Assembly (NCBI GenBank): GCA_903928655.1
Contig: CAIYSA010000272.1
Coordinates: 1-33,540 of the forward strand
Length of the DNA stretch: 33,540 nucleotides
Source of the DNA: an uncultured Bacteroidota bacterium
GTDB lineage: Bacteria; Bacteroidota; Bacteroidia; B-17B0; Aurantibacillaceae
Direction of reading: 5' to 3'
Shown: positions 15,174 through 23,087 of the stretch, piece after piece
How positions within the stretch are numbered: the stretch's first letter is position 1
Layout: every line of letters starts with the position of its first letter
Made by a program: the position numbers and the translations under genes
Notes under the pieces: model-generated
Databases searched by the model: none
Seen by the model: the letters and a program-made list of their open reading frames with translations, nothing else
Told to the model about the DNA's origin: nothing

Positions 15174-16575
15174 GAAATTTAAATTTAGTTTGTTAAATAA
15201 ATTTGGATGCAATTATATTCATTCAGCATTTTTTATTTCACTTTCTATTTTTATTTTTTCATGTCAAAACACTTCTAATAAAACTATTCTCAAAAACGCT
15301 AACCCAACTTTTGAAGACGTTGCTCCAATTATTTTCAAAAACTGTACACCTTGCCATAGGACAGGAGAAAGTGGTCCGTTTGAATTAATGAATTATGAAA
15401 ACGTTAAAAAATATGCAAACAAAATTAAATTTGTAACACAAACCCGCTATATGCCACCTTGGCCTGCTGATTCAAAATACACACATTTTATTGGAGAACG
15501 CATTTTAACTGAAGTTGAAATTGAAACAATTAAAATTTGGGTAGAAAATAAAATGCCTTTAGGAGATGCTACAAAAATACCAACGCCACCAACATTTTAC
15601 TATGGTTCATTTTTCGGGAAACCAGATACAATCATTCGGTTTAAAGATTTGGTTCCCATAAAAGGAAATGGAGCAGACCATTTTTATATTATCAAACTTC
15701 CAATGCAATTTAGTAAAGATACATTTGTTCGTTATTTTGAATTTGTTCCATCACACCGTAAACTGGCACATCATATAAATGGGCATTTAATAAACTACCA
15801 AGAAGGATCTAAAAAAAATATCAGTAATGGTATTTCTTATTCTATTGATAATTATAAAGATTACAAAGACTTGTATCAGCAAATGAATATTTTAAATGAT
15901 GATGGCACCTTCCCTACTCTTACACCAAACACCGTTTATTATTTACCCGGATTCGTGCCGCCTAAATATCCATCAGGCATTGGTGGTTATAAAGTAAATA
16001 AAACATCAGCTATTTTCCTTAAAAACATTCATTTTGGACCATCAAATAAAGATGTTTTAGATAGCTCTTTTATCAATATTTTTTACGGACCAAAACCTAA
16101 ACGACCTATTTTTGAAACGCAATTAGGAACGTTTGGAGTTTCAAAAATAGAACCTGAATTAATTTTACAGCCTAATAAAATTCAAACATTTACTACAACG
16201 CTTGCATTAGATGCAGATATTTCTATCCTTTCAATTAATCCACACATGCACTTATTAGGAAAAGCATTTTGGGCGTTTGCCATCAAACCAAATGGCGATA
16301 CTATCCCACTTATTAAAATACACAAATGGGATTTTAAATGGCAATATTATTACACATTTGAACATCCATTAAAAATCGCAAAAGGCACAACTATCAAAGT
16401 TTTTGGAACATTTGATAATACTACTAAAAATCGAAACAATCCAAATAGACCGCCAAAATTAGTAACTCAAGGTGAAGGTGTAAAAAGTATGCAAACTACC
16501 GAAGAAATGTTTCAGTTTATATTTACATATTTGCCTTATCAAAACGGTGATGAAAAAATAAATTTAAAAGAATAA
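15160..16575 (+). CDS. Lipoprotein with cytochrome c motif and copper monooxygenase-like (PHM/DBH-type) domain
   Basis: A 471-residue exported protein. A hydrophobic segment ends in the lipobox SIFIFSC (C35), so the mature form should be lipid-anchored. Next is a mini cytochrome c domain: heme motif CTPCH (C62, C65, H66) with M98 (YMPPWPAD) a possible axial ligand. The rest resembles the two-domain copper type II ascorbate-dependent monooxygenase fold. The candidate CuH ligands are H204/H205 (AHHINGH) and H291 (NIHFGP). The candidate CuM ligands are H362/H364 (NPHMHLLG) and M450 (EEMFQF). All six ligand types of peptidylglycine monooxygenase appear in order. It may pass electrons from heme to copper, but the substrate is unknown. 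Its ATG lies inside the end of murF-alr (14-bp overlap), and rsmI begins 7 bp downstream, so it is firmly within this operon. Confidence 0.82.
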   Translation: MCKNKKFKFSLLNKFGCNYIHSAFFISLSIFIFSCQNTSNKTILKNANPTFEDVAPIIFKNCTPCHRTGESGPFELMNYENVKKYANKIKFVTQTRYMPPWPADSKYTHFIGERILTEVEIETIKIWVENKMPLGDATKIPTPPTFYYGSFFGKPDTIIRFKDLVPIKGNGADHFYIIKLPMQFSKDTFVRYFEFVPSHRKLAHHINGHLINYQEGSKKNISNGISYSIDNYKDYKDLYQQMNILNDDGTFPTLTPNTVYYLPGFVPPKYPSGIGGYKVNKTSAIFLKNIHFGPSNKDVLDSSFINIFYGPKPKRPIFETQLGTFGVSKIEPELILQPNKIQTFTTTLALDADISILSINPHMHLLGKAFWAFAIKPNGDTIPLIKIHKWDFKWQYYYTFEHPLKIAKGTTIKVFGTFDNTTKNRNNPNRPPKLVTQGEGVKSMQTTEEMFQFIFTYLPYQNGDEKINLKE

Positions 16576-16582
16576 GTATATC

Positions 16583-17263
16583 ATGACACCAAAACTATAT
16601 ATCGTTCCCACTCCAATTGGAAATTTAGAAGATATGACTTATAGAGCAGTCACTGTATTAAATTCGGTTGATCTAATTTTGGCAGAAGACACGCGAAATT
16701 CGATACATCTATTACGTCATTTTAAAATTGAAAAACATCTGCGTTCGTATCACGCTCATAACGAACATGAAACCGTTCAACAAATTGTAGAAATGATTTC
16801 ATCAAATAAATCAGTAGCCTTAATTTCTGACGCAGGAACTCCAGCCATATCTGACCCTGGTTTTTTATTAGTGAGAGAATGTATAAAAAACGGCATTCAA
16901 GTAGAAACATTACCAGGCGCAACTGCCTTCGTTCCTGCTTTAGTAAATAGCGGTTTGCCTTGCGACACATTTGTGTTTTATGGTTTCTTACCTCAAAAAA
17001 AAGGCAGACATACTAAACTACTTTCTTTAAAAGAAGAAACTAGAACGATGATTTTTTACGAATCACCTTTTAGATTAGTGAAATTATTAGAAGAATTTAA
17101 GGAATATTTGTCTCCAATAAGGCAAGTTTCAGTATCCAGAGAATTATCAAAACTTTACGAAGAAACGGCAAGAGGAACTGTTGAAGAATTAGTCGCACAT
17201 TTCTCAGCAAAAACAGTAAAAGGAGAGATAGTGGTAGTTTTGGCAGGTAAAGGGGACGAATAG
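16583..17263 (+). CDS. rsmI: 16S rRNA (cytidine1402-2'-O)-methyltransferase
   Basis: A SAM-dependent tetrapyrrole-methylase-fold enzyme that 2'-O-methylates C1402 in the decoding centre of 16S rRNA. The 226 residues fit the short Bacteroidota form. Motifs: LYIVPTPIGNLEDMTYRAV at the N-terminus, LILAEDTRNS, RSYHAHNEHE, and the hallmark LISDAGTPAISDPGFLLV. VETLPGATAFVPALVNSGLP, FYGFLPQKKGRH, IFYESPFRL and VSVSRELSKLYEE complete the pattern. The start ATG lies 7 bp after the stop of the cytochrome/monooxygenase gene. Confidence 0.95.
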   Translation: MTPKLYIVPTPIGNLEDMTYRAVTVLNSVDLILAEDTRNSIHLLRHFKIEKHLRSYHAHNEHETVQQIVEMISSNKSVALISDAGTPAISDPGFLLVRECIKNGIQVETLPGATAFVPALVNSGLPCDTFVFYGFLPQKKGRHTKLLSLKEETRTMIFYESPFRLVKLLEEFKEYLSPIRQVSVSRELSKLYEETARGTVEELVAHFSAKTVKGEIVVVLAGKGDE

Positions 17264-17313
17264 AAATTATATTTCATAAATCGCTAAATTTTTCGCACTT
17301 TTACAAGCCTTTT

Positions 17314-18495
17314 ATGACCGAACCATCACATACAGAAATTACTCCCAAGCGTATTGCTATTATGGGAAGCACAGGTAGTATTGGCACTCAAGCCTTAGAA
17401 GTTATTAAAGAAAACCCCGAACATTTTGAAGTGGAAGTTTTAGTAGCTCATTCTAATGCTGATTTATTGATAAAACAGGCTATTGAGTTTAAACCCAATG
17501 CCGTTGTAATTGGGGATGAAAGTAAATATGAAACTGTAAAAAACGCTTTATTTCAGCACGATATAAAAGTTTACGCGGGTTCAAAATCCATTGAGCAAAT
17601 TGTAGAAATGGATACCATTGATGTGGTTTTAGCTGCTATTGTTGGTTATGCAGGATTATCGTCAACTATAAATGCCATAAAATTTAATAAAACCATTGCC
17701 TTAGCTAATAAAGAAACTTTAGTTGTTGCAGGTGATATTGTAACCAAAATGGCTTACAATAATGGTGTAAATATTTACCCTGTTGATTCGGAACACTCTG
17801 CAATTTTTCAATGTTTAGTTGGAGAGTTTGATAATGAAATTGAAAAAATTTATTTAACGGCCAGTGGCGGACCATTCAGAGGAAAAGACAAACAATTTTT
17901 AGCATCTGTAAAAAAAGAACAAGCACTCAAACATCCAAATTGGGTAATGGGCGCAAAAATAACCATCGATTCGGCAAGTCTTATGAATAAAGGCTTAGAA
18001 GTAATTGAAGCCAAATGGTTATTTAATTTAAAACCCAAACAAATTGATGTGATTGTTCATCCGCAAAGTATTGTTCATAGTTTAGTACAATTTACGGATG
18101 GCAGTATGAAAGCACAAATGGGGGTTCCTGATATGAAATTACCAATACAATATGCGTTTACTTATCCGCAGCGTATTAAAAATAATTTCCCTCGTTTTGA
18201 TTTTTTAAATTACCCTAATTTAAGCTTTGAAAAAGCAGATACAGATACATTTACAAACCTTGCATTAGCATATAAGGCAATGGAAAAAGGTGGAAATACA
18301 GCGTGCGTTTTAAACGCCTCTAACGAAATAGTGGTGCAAGCTTTTTTAGAAGATAAAATTGGCTTTTTACAAATGAGTGATATTATTGCTTCTGCCATTG
18401 ATAAAATGCCTTTTATAAAAACACCAAGCATTGATGATTATATTCAATGCGACAAAGAAACACGAATTTTAACAACCGAATTAATAAAAAAATAA
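17314..18495 (+). CDS. dxr: 1-deoxy-D-xylulose 5-phosphate reductoisomerase
   Basis: The second enzyme of the MEP isoprenoid pathway; converts DXP to MEP with NADPH and a divalent metal. It has 393 residues, a standard length. The NADPH-binding loop is MGSTGSIGTQALEVI (17-31). ALANKETLVVAGD follows, and the metal/substrate site is YPVDSEHSAIFQCL. The flexible loop has TASGGPFRGK, and HPNWVMGAKITIDSASLMNK plus GLEVIEAKWLF are diagnostic. VIVHPQSIVHSLVQFTDGS and the C-terminal CVLNASNEIVVQAFL are also present. The organism therefore appears to use the MEP rather than the mevalonate route. It is 50 bp after rsmI and 9 bp before rseP; isoprenoids also feed the lipid carrier used by MurF's pathway. 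Confidence 0.97.
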   Translation: MTEPSHTEITPKRIAIMGSTGSIGTQALEVIKENPEHFEVEVLVAHSNADLLIKQAIEFKPNAVVIGDESKYETVKNALFQHDIKVYAGSKSIEQIVEMDTIDVVLAAIVGYAGLSSTINAIKFNKTIALANKETLVVAGDIVTKMAYNNGVNIYPVDSEHSAIFQCLVGEFDNEIEKIYLTASGGPFRGKDKQFLASVKKEQALKHPNWVMGAKITIDSASLMNKGLEVIEAKWLFNLKPKQIDVIVHPQSIVHSLVQFTDGSMKAQMGVPDMKLPIQYAFTYPQRIKNNFPRFDFLNYPNLSFEKADTDTFTNLALAYKAMEKGGNTACVLNASNEIVVQAFLEDKIGFLQMSDIIASAIDKMPFIKTPSIDDYIQCDKETRILTTELIKK

Positions 18496-18504
18496 AAATA
18501 CCTA

Positions 18505-19869
18505 ATGGAAACATTTATCAGAATAGCACAATTTATAGCAAGTTTAGGTTTGCTAATTTTACTTCACGAATTTGGACATTTTATTACTGCACGTATGTTT
18601 AAAATACGCGTTGATAAATTTTATCTATTTTTTGATTTCCTATTTCCCTTACCAGGTGTTTTAAATTTCGCCATTTTTAAAAAGAAAATTGGTGATACAG
18701 AATATGGTTTAGGTTGGTTTCCAATGGGCGGATACGTTCAAATTGCAGGTATGATAGATGAGAATTTAGATACTGAGCAAATGAAAAAACCTGCTGAACC
18801 ATGGGAATTTAGAGCGCATCCAGCATGGCAACGACTAATCGTTATGCTTGGTGGTATTATTGTAAATATTTTATTAGCATTTATTATTTATGCTATGATA
18901 TTGTTTACTTGGGGAGAAAAGAAAATTCCAATGAGTAGTTTAAAAGGTGGCATTGAATGTACTGATTCACTTGGATTAGCAGCTGGTTTTAAAACTGGTG
19001 ACAAAATAATTTCAGTTGATAACGAACCCGTGAAATATTTTGATGATTTAAGAATCAATATATTACTTGGAAAAACAGTGCAATTAGAAAGAGAAGGACA
19101 ACAGGTAGAACTAAAATTACCAAAAGATTTTTTAGATCAAATTGCAAAAACTGAAAATCTTGGATTCATCACTGGTCGTGGACCAGCTGTATTTTTAGAA
19201 TTCCCAAAAACATCTTTGAATCGTGAAAGTGCATTAAAATCTTACGATAAAATAATCGGAATAAATGATTCAATAAAATTTACTTATAACGATGAATTCA
19301 AATCTCAGCTTGCAACATTTAAGGGACAAACAATTACTTTAAACATTGAAAGAGAAAATAAAGCAATCACTATTCCTATTAAAGTAAGTTCTGAAGGGAA
19401 AATGGAAGCTCATATGGCTTCGTCAAATGATGATTTAGAAAAATTAGGAGTAATAAGTGTTGAAAGAAAAACATACGGCTTCTTTGAATCTTTTCCTGCT
19501 GGTGTTGTAATGACTTACGATAAACTAGCGTCTTATGTTCGTCAGTTTAAAATGATGTTTACGCCATCAACAGGCGCATACAAACATATTGGAGGTTTTA
19601 AATCGATGTCTAAAATGTTTGGTGGCGAATGGGTTTGGGAAGAATTTTGGACACGTACAGCTTTTTTATCAGTAGTATTAGCCTTTATGAATTTATTGCC
19701 AATACCAGCATTAGATGGTGGACACGTTGTGTTTACTTTATACGAAATGATTACACGTCGTGCACCAAGTGTTAAAGTTTTAACTTACGCGCAATATGTA
19801 GGAATGGCATTTTTATTATTCTTAATGCTGTATGCTAATCTTAACGATTTTTTACATTTCTATAAGTAA
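18505..19869 (+). CDS. rseP: RseP-family site-2 zinc metalloprotease
   Basis: An inner-membrane intramembrane protease of the S2P family that in other bacteria cleaves anti-sigma factors and leftover signal peptides. It has 454 residues. The zinc site HEFGH (H21, E22, H25) lies in TM1, and the third metal ligand motif is LPIPALDGGH in the C-terminal membrane region. Between them are TM2 (LIVMLGGIIVNILLAFIIYA) and a periplasmic region with PDZ-like sequence (AAGFKTGDKIISVDNEPV, then a second divergent copy SYDKIIGINDS). FRAHPAWQRLIV before TM2 is typical. The dxr-rseP order is common in bacteria. No sigma/anti-sigma pair is visible in this window, so the substrate is unknown. Confidence 0.94.
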   Translation: METFIRIAQFIASLGLLILLHEFGHFITARMFKIRVDKFYLFFDFLFPLPGVLNFAIFKKKIGDTEYGLGWFPMGGYVQIAGMIDENLDTEQMKKPAEPWEFRAHPAWQRLIVMLGGIIVNILLAFIIYAMILFTWGEKKIPMSSLKGGIECTDSLGLAAGFKTGDKIISVDNEPVKYFDDLRINILLGKTVQLEREGQQVELKLPKDFLDQIAKTENLGFITGRGPAVFLEFPKTSLNRESALKSYDKIIGINDSIKFTYNDEFKSQLATFKGQTITLNIERENKAITIPIKVSSEGKMEAHMASSNDDLEKLGVISVERKTYGFFESFPAGVVMTYDKLASYVRQFKMMFTPSTGAYKHIGGFKSMSKMFGGEWVWEEFWTRTAFLSVVLAFMNLLPIPALDGGHVVFTLYEMITRRAPSVKVLTYAQYVGMAFLLFLMLYANLNDFLHFYK

Positions 19870-19901
19870 TCTTTTTTTAATTTAGCTATTATATAAACTT
19901 A

Positions 19902-20699
19902 ATGGAGAATCTAAATTTAAATATTAAGACTGGATTAGTTTTTTGCGGTTTAATTTTTGTGTTTAATTTAAACGCACAGGATAAAACGATTAATACTGAT
20001 AATAAATCAAACACTGAAAAAGAAGTTGTTTCCAAAAACAAAATCATGCTTATTCCATTTGAGAATAAAATGTATTTAAGTGAAATTGACGCTAAGATCA
20101 ATCAAGAATCCAAACTATCTGCAAAACAAATAAAAGCGGTGATGCGTGATGGAATGAATGAGCAATTGTATAAAAAATTGAAAGCAAAAATGAATGTGGT
20201 TGATATGATTGACGATACCACAAAAACAAAAAAAGATTTAGAAAACATTTACCAATACCTTTCTTATCAGTACCAAAAAACACCAAATCAAGAAAACTAC
20301 AAAGCCCCATCAAACGAAAAAGAAGTTAAAAACATTGACAAAGGCCAATTAGCCGTTGAAACCGTTAGCGATTCTCGCTTTATGAATGCCAAGTTAAAAA
20401 ATGCAACTTTAGTTCCTTATTTAACCAACAAATACAAAACCAATTTATATTTATTTATTAATGAACTCGATATAAAATCAGTCAATTCAATTCCCGGCGA
20501 TTTTAGTTCATCAGCAAACCGTAAAATAATAGTTCATTATACAATTTATACTTATGATGCTAAAGAAATTAATTCAGGAATTGCTGAAGTAAATATGCCA
20601 TCAAACGTAAATAATCCAACCAAAATAATTAACTCTTATTTTTCTTTAGTAGCCGACTTAATTGTTAGCAGACTAAACAAAGCACTAGTTGGAAAATAA
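19902..20699 (+). CDS. Secreted protein of unknown function
   Basis: A 265-residue protein with a signal peptide ending FNLNAQ (about residue 26). A charged Asn/Lys/Glu-rich stretch (27-45) precedes a folded part that begins KIMLIPFENKMYLSEIDAKI, followed by a long amphipathic helical region with SAKQIKAVMRDGMNEQLYKKLKAK divided over two helices. A second half shows strands such as NLYLFINELDI and KIIVHYTIYTYDAKE, ending in a helix SLVADLIVSRLNKAL. The alternation of IPFENxMY and a late amphiphilic helix recalls periplasmic CsgG/TolB-like nucleotide-free folds, but I cannot name a family with confidence. No Cys follows the signal peptide, so it is not a lipoprotein. It lies 32 bp after rseP and may share its transcript. 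Confidence 0.7.
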   Translation: MENLNLNIKTGLVFCGLIFVFNLNAQDKTINTDNKSNTEKEVVSKNKIMLIPFENKMYLSEIDAKINQESKLSAKQIKAVMRDGMNEQLYKKLKAKMNVVDMIDDTTKTKKDLENIYQYLSYQYQKTPNQENYKAPSNEKEVKNIDKGQLAVETVSDSRFMNAKLKNATLVPYLTNKYKTNLYLFINELDIKSVNSIPGDFSSSANRKIIVHYTIYTYDAKEINSGIAEVNMPSNVNNPTKIINSYFSLVADLIVSRLNKALVGK

Positions 20700-20732
20700 A
20701 CCGGATTTTTCTTAATTTATTTTGAATCCGGT
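20700..20732. terminator. Hairpin just after the 19902 gene, possible terminator
   Basis: ACCGGATT (20700-20707) and AATCCGGT (20725-20732) form an 8-bp GC-containing stem with a 17-nt loop, immediately after the TAA. No T-run follows on the plus strand, so it could be an RNA 3'-end stabiliser or a factor-dependent terminator rather than an intrinsic terminator. Confidence 0.45.
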
Positions 20733-20773
20733 AAATAATAAAAAATACAGTCAAAATACCGAATAAACTATTA

Positions 20774-20829
20774 GTCACCCTGAACTTGATTCAGGGTCTT
20801 TAGAGATGCTGAATCAAGTTCAGCATGAC
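20774..20829. repeat. Nested palindromic intergenic repeat (double hairpin)
   Basis: A 56-bp element bounded by GTCA...TGAC. Each half is itself a hairpin: CCCTGAA-cttga-TTCAGGG on the left and ATGCTGAA-tcaag-TTCAGCAT on the right. The two halves are also near-perfect reverse complements of each other (CTGAACTTGATTCAG against CTGAATCAAGTTCAG). The outer pairs differ between the halves, yet each hairpin stays paired. This is the look of a REP-like dispersed intergenic element; a degraded partial copy may be at 22519-22533. Confidence 0.75.
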
Positions 20830-20895
20830 ATGCTCTTTACTGCTTTTCGCTATATCTATTTGTCATAAAAAGGCCAAAAAGAATATCGTTATAAT

Positions 20896-20981
20896 TTGGG
20901 CTAAAAAAATCAAAAACCAATTCACAAATTCATACATTTTCAACATAAAACTGTGTTGAAAAGTAATTAATTGGGCTAAAA
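20896..20981 (+). promoter_or_regulatory. Direct repeats and palindrome upstream of the OmpA-lipoprotein promoter
   Basis: TTGGGCTAAAA occurs twice, at 20896-20906 and 20971-20981, 75 bp apart. Between them is a perfect inverted repeat, TTTTCAACA (20937-20945) and TGTTGAAAA (20954-20962). They lie 20-100 bp upstream of the -7 box at 21000, where a regulator would bind. The binding protein is unknown. The rest of this 325-bp gap shows no ORF. Confidence 0.45.
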
Positions 20982-20999
20982 TTAAACCTTAAAAAAACT

Positions 21000-21007
21000 T
21001 ACATTTG
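21000..21007 (+). promoter_or_regulatory. Putative OmpA-lipoprotein -7 box (TACATTTG)
   Basis: An exact TAnnTTTG match, 17 bp before the ATG at 21025. The nearest TTG (20971-20973) is 26 bp upstream, slightly beyond the usual -33 spacing. Confidence 0.65.
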
Positions 21008-21024
21008 AATTAAAATATTAAAAA

Positions 21025-22026
21025 ATGAAAAAAATAGCTTATACAATTTGTATCGCAACACTTTTATTATCTGCTTGCGTTCCTCAGCGTTTGTTAGAAG
21101 AAACTAAAACAAAACTAGCAAGTTGCGAAACCGAAGTTGCAACAACGCGCAAACTAAGCCAAGATGCTGAAAGTAAATTAGCAACCGCGAGTGAAACACT
21201 TACAAAAAACGCAAAAGATATAACTGGTTTACAACGCGATACATCAATCATGGCAAGTAATTTACGCCTATTACAAAACAAATATGATAAACTAAATTTT
21301 GTAAATGACCAACTACTTGATAAATACAATAAAATGTTAGTTGGATCAGAAAGAGATAATGCAAAGCTAAGCGGTCAATTACAATTAACTCAAGAGCAAT
21401 TACTTCGTAAAGAAGATGAATTAAAAGCATTAGAAGCAAAATTAAATAAACAACAACAAGATTTAGATGCTATATCTGCACAATTAAAATTACGTGAAGC
21501 GCGCGTAAATGAATTAGAGTCTATTTTAAAGAAAAAAGATCAAGCAACAGCTGATTTGAAAAAGAAATTACAAGATGCTTTATTCAATTTTGAAAACAAA
21601 GGTTTAACAATCACTCAAAAAAACGGAAAAGTATATGTGAGTATGGATGAATCATTATTATTTGCTAGTGGAAAAACTGCTGTAGAACCCAAAGGTGTTG
21701 AAGCTTTAAAAAATGTAGCAAAAGTATTAGAACAAAATCCTGATATCAACATTTTAGTGGAAGGTCATACTGATGATGTGCCAATGAAAGGTGCAGGTGA
21801 AATTAAAGATAACTGGGATTTGAGTGTTATGAGGGCAACTTCTGTTACAAAAATATTATTACAAAACTCAACTACTGATGCCAAACGTGTAACTTCTGCT
21901 GGCCGTGGCGAATTTTTTCCTATTGATGCTAGTAAAACACCTGAGGCAAGAAAGAAAAACAGACGTACAGAAATTATTTTAACACCAAAATTAGACGAAT
22001 TATTAAAAGTATTAGAAAGTAATTAA
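21025..22026 (+). CDS. OmpA-family lipoprotein with long coiled coil
   Basis: A 333-residue envelope protein. The signal peptide ends in the lipobox LLLSAC (C18). Residues about 22-190 are a continuous charged coiled coil (e.g. RKEDELKALEAKLNKQQQDL). The C-terminal OmpA domain (about 205-330) has LLFASGKTAVEP, NILVEGHTDDVP, NWDLSVMRATSVTKIL and ARKKNRRTEIIL. It keeps the Asp and Arg that bind the diaminopimelate peptide of peptidoglycan in this family. It therefore probably tethers a membrane, by its lipid anchor, to the cell wall, with the coiled coil as spacer. It has its own strong -7 box and is followed 43 bp later by mscL; both end at the terminator at 22472. Confidence 0.9.
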   Translation: MKKIAYTICIATLLLSACVPQRLLEETKTKLASCETEVATTRKLSQDAESKLATASETLTKNAKDITGLQRDTSIMASNLRLLQNKYDKLNFVNDQLLDKYNKMLVGSERDNAKLSGQLQLTQEQLLRKEDELKALEAKLNKQQQDLDAISAQLKLREARVNELESILKKKDQATADLKKKLQDALFNFENKGLTITQKNGKVYVSMDESLLFASGKTAVEPKGVEALKNVAKVLEQNPDINILVEGHTDDVPMKGAGEIKDNWDLSVMRATSVTKILLQNSTTDAKRVTSAGRGEFFPIDASKTPEARKKNRRTEIILTPKLDELLKVLESN

Positions 22027-22069
22027 TTCTTAAAATAAATAATACTAAACTAAAAAAAGAGTTAAAAAG

Positions 22070-22450
22070 ATGGGAATGATTAAAGAATTTAAAGAATTTG
22101 TAATGCGTGGTAATGTCATTGATTTAGCAGTCGGTGTAATTATTGGCGGCGCATTCAATAAAATTGTTTCTTCATTAATAGAAGATGTTATAACTCCATT
22201 AATGTTAAAACCATTGCTAGAGGCTGCTCACGTTTCAACCTTGCAAGACTTTGTTTGGCATGGTTCAAAAATTGGCTTATTCATTAGTTCTGTAATTACT
22301 TTTATTTTAACTGCCTTTGTATTGTTTTTAATTATAAAAGGTATGAATTCCGCTAAGAAAAAAGAAGCAGCTGCTGCTCCTACTGAAACTGCAGAACCTT
22401 CTAATCAAGAAAAACTATTAATGGAAATCAGAGATTCATTAAAAAAATAA
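22070..22450 (+). CDS. mscL: Large-conductance mechanosensitive channel
   Basis: A pentameric inner-membrane channel that opens under membrane tension to release solutes during hypo-osmotic shock. At 126 residues it is the usual size. The N-terminal amphipathic helix and TM1 carry the family signature KEFVMRGNVIDLAVGVIIGG followed by AFNKIVSSLIEDVITPLM. TM2 is about 68-90 (GLFISSVITFILTAFVLFLI), and the C-terminal cytoplasmic helix bundle follows an Ala/Pro-rich linker. A second in-frame ATG two codons downstream (MIKEFKEF) is closer to the family's usual start. A strong bidirectional terminator lies 21 bp past the stop. Confidence 0.96.
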   Translation: MGMIKEFKEFVMRGNVIDLAVGVIIGGAFNKIVSSLIEDVITPLMLKPLLEAAHVSTLQDFVWHGSKIGLFISSVITFILTAFVLFLIIKGMNSAKKKEAAAAPTETAEPSNQEKLLMEIRDSLKK

Positions 22451-22471
22451 TTTCACAAAACATAAAAAACT

Positions 22472-22505
22472 AAAAAAGCTGAATAATTTCTTATTCAGCT
22501 TTTTT
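22472..22505. terminator. Strong bidirectional Rho-independent terminator
   Basis: A perfect 15-bp stem (left arm AAAAAAGCTGAATAA, loop TTTC) flanked by an A6 run on the left and a T6 run on the right. It serves mscL on the plus strand and can equally end gldC read on the minus strand. Confidence 0.93.
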
Positions 22506-22518
22506 ATTGTATTTTTTA

Positions 22519-22533
22519 AGTCATTCTGAACTA
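22519..22533. repeat. Possible degraded copy of the 20774 palindromic element
   Basis: AGTCATTCTGAACTAG resembles the left edge of the 20774-20829 element (GTCA-CC-CTGAACTTG) but the rest of the palindrome is absent. It could be a remnant or chance. Confidence 0.3.
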
Positions 22534-22572
22534 GCACTTTTTATATTTAATCAATATTTTTAGATAATATTA

Positions 22573-22899
22573 TTATTGTGCTAAAACACCCATTCGTTTG
22601 CCAAGTCCGCTCATAAATTCACGAACCTCTTTTGCAGTGGCTTCATCATTAGTTGCTCTAATATAAGTTTCGGTTAAAGTCATAATGTTTTGATGAAAAA
22701 ACTTTTTCATTTCATCAATTCCCATTTCCTTTGTCCATAAATCAATACGCATTGTATTGTTCTCTTTTTCATCCCACAAAGCAAGCATCATGCTTTTGCA
22801 AACACTTCCTTCTTTTGCGTCAGGAGCTTCCCATTCTATTTTAACGGGTAATTGATTTTCATCAACAGTAACTTTTAATTTTATTTCAGATGTCGTCAT
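22573..22899 (-). CDS. gldC: Gliding motility protein GldC
   Basis: A 108-residue soluble protein without signal peptide or TM. It matches GldC: an N-terminal EIKLKVTVDENQLPVKIEW, a central MMLALWDEKENNTMRIDLWT, then DEMKKFFHQNIMTLTETY and RATNDEATAKEVREFMSGLG. GldC was found in Flavobacterium gliding studies, and its exact biochemical role is not settled. The homologue also occurs in Bacteroidota that do not glide, so it does not by itself prove motility; no other gld or spr gene is in this window. A long imperfect stem-loop lies 17-81 bp upstream of the start. Confidence 0.88.
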   Translation of the reverse strand: MTTSEIKLKVTVDENQLPVKIEWEAPDAKEGSVCKSMMLALWDEKENNTMRIDLWTKEMGIDEMKKFFHQNIMTLTETYIRATNDEATAKEVREFMSGLGKRMGVLAQ

Positions 22900-22916
22900 A
22901 ATTTTTAGTTTTTTAT

Positions 22917-22980
22917 CATCTGGTTATATTCATCATCCAATTTAAAGACTGCGCTTTATGATTGATGAATAGTTCAGATG
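22917..22980 (-). promoter_or_regulatory. Long stem-loop upstream of gldC
   Basis: CATCTG (22917-22922) pairs with CAGATG (22975-22980), and TATTCATCA (22927-22935) pairs with TGATGAATA (22963-22971), giving 15 bp of stem with a small internal loop and a 27-nt apical loop. It starts 17 bp upstream of the gldC ATG. It could be a 5'-UTR structure or an operator; no clear -7 box for gldC is visible. Confidence 0.4.
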
Positions 22981-23075
22981 TTGTCATACTTTGTAATAAC
23001 TATAATATATAAATTTGAAAGGTAAATTTAGTTAATTTTTTACTTTAAATTCTTAAATAAACCTTAATTAAGCCA

Positions 23076-23083
23076 TACATTTG
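23076..23083 (+). promoter_or_regulatory. Putative rlmI -7 box (TACATTTG), leaderless spacing
   Basis: An exact TAnnTTTG match ending only 4 bp before the ATG at 23088. A start site 3-5 bp past the box would fall on or next to the A of the ATG. Confidence 0.65.
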
Positions 23084-23087
23084 TAAA

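Noticed and set aside
22573-22899. gldC as proof of gliding motility
   Set aside because: GldC homologues occur outside gliders and no other gld or spr genes are in the window.
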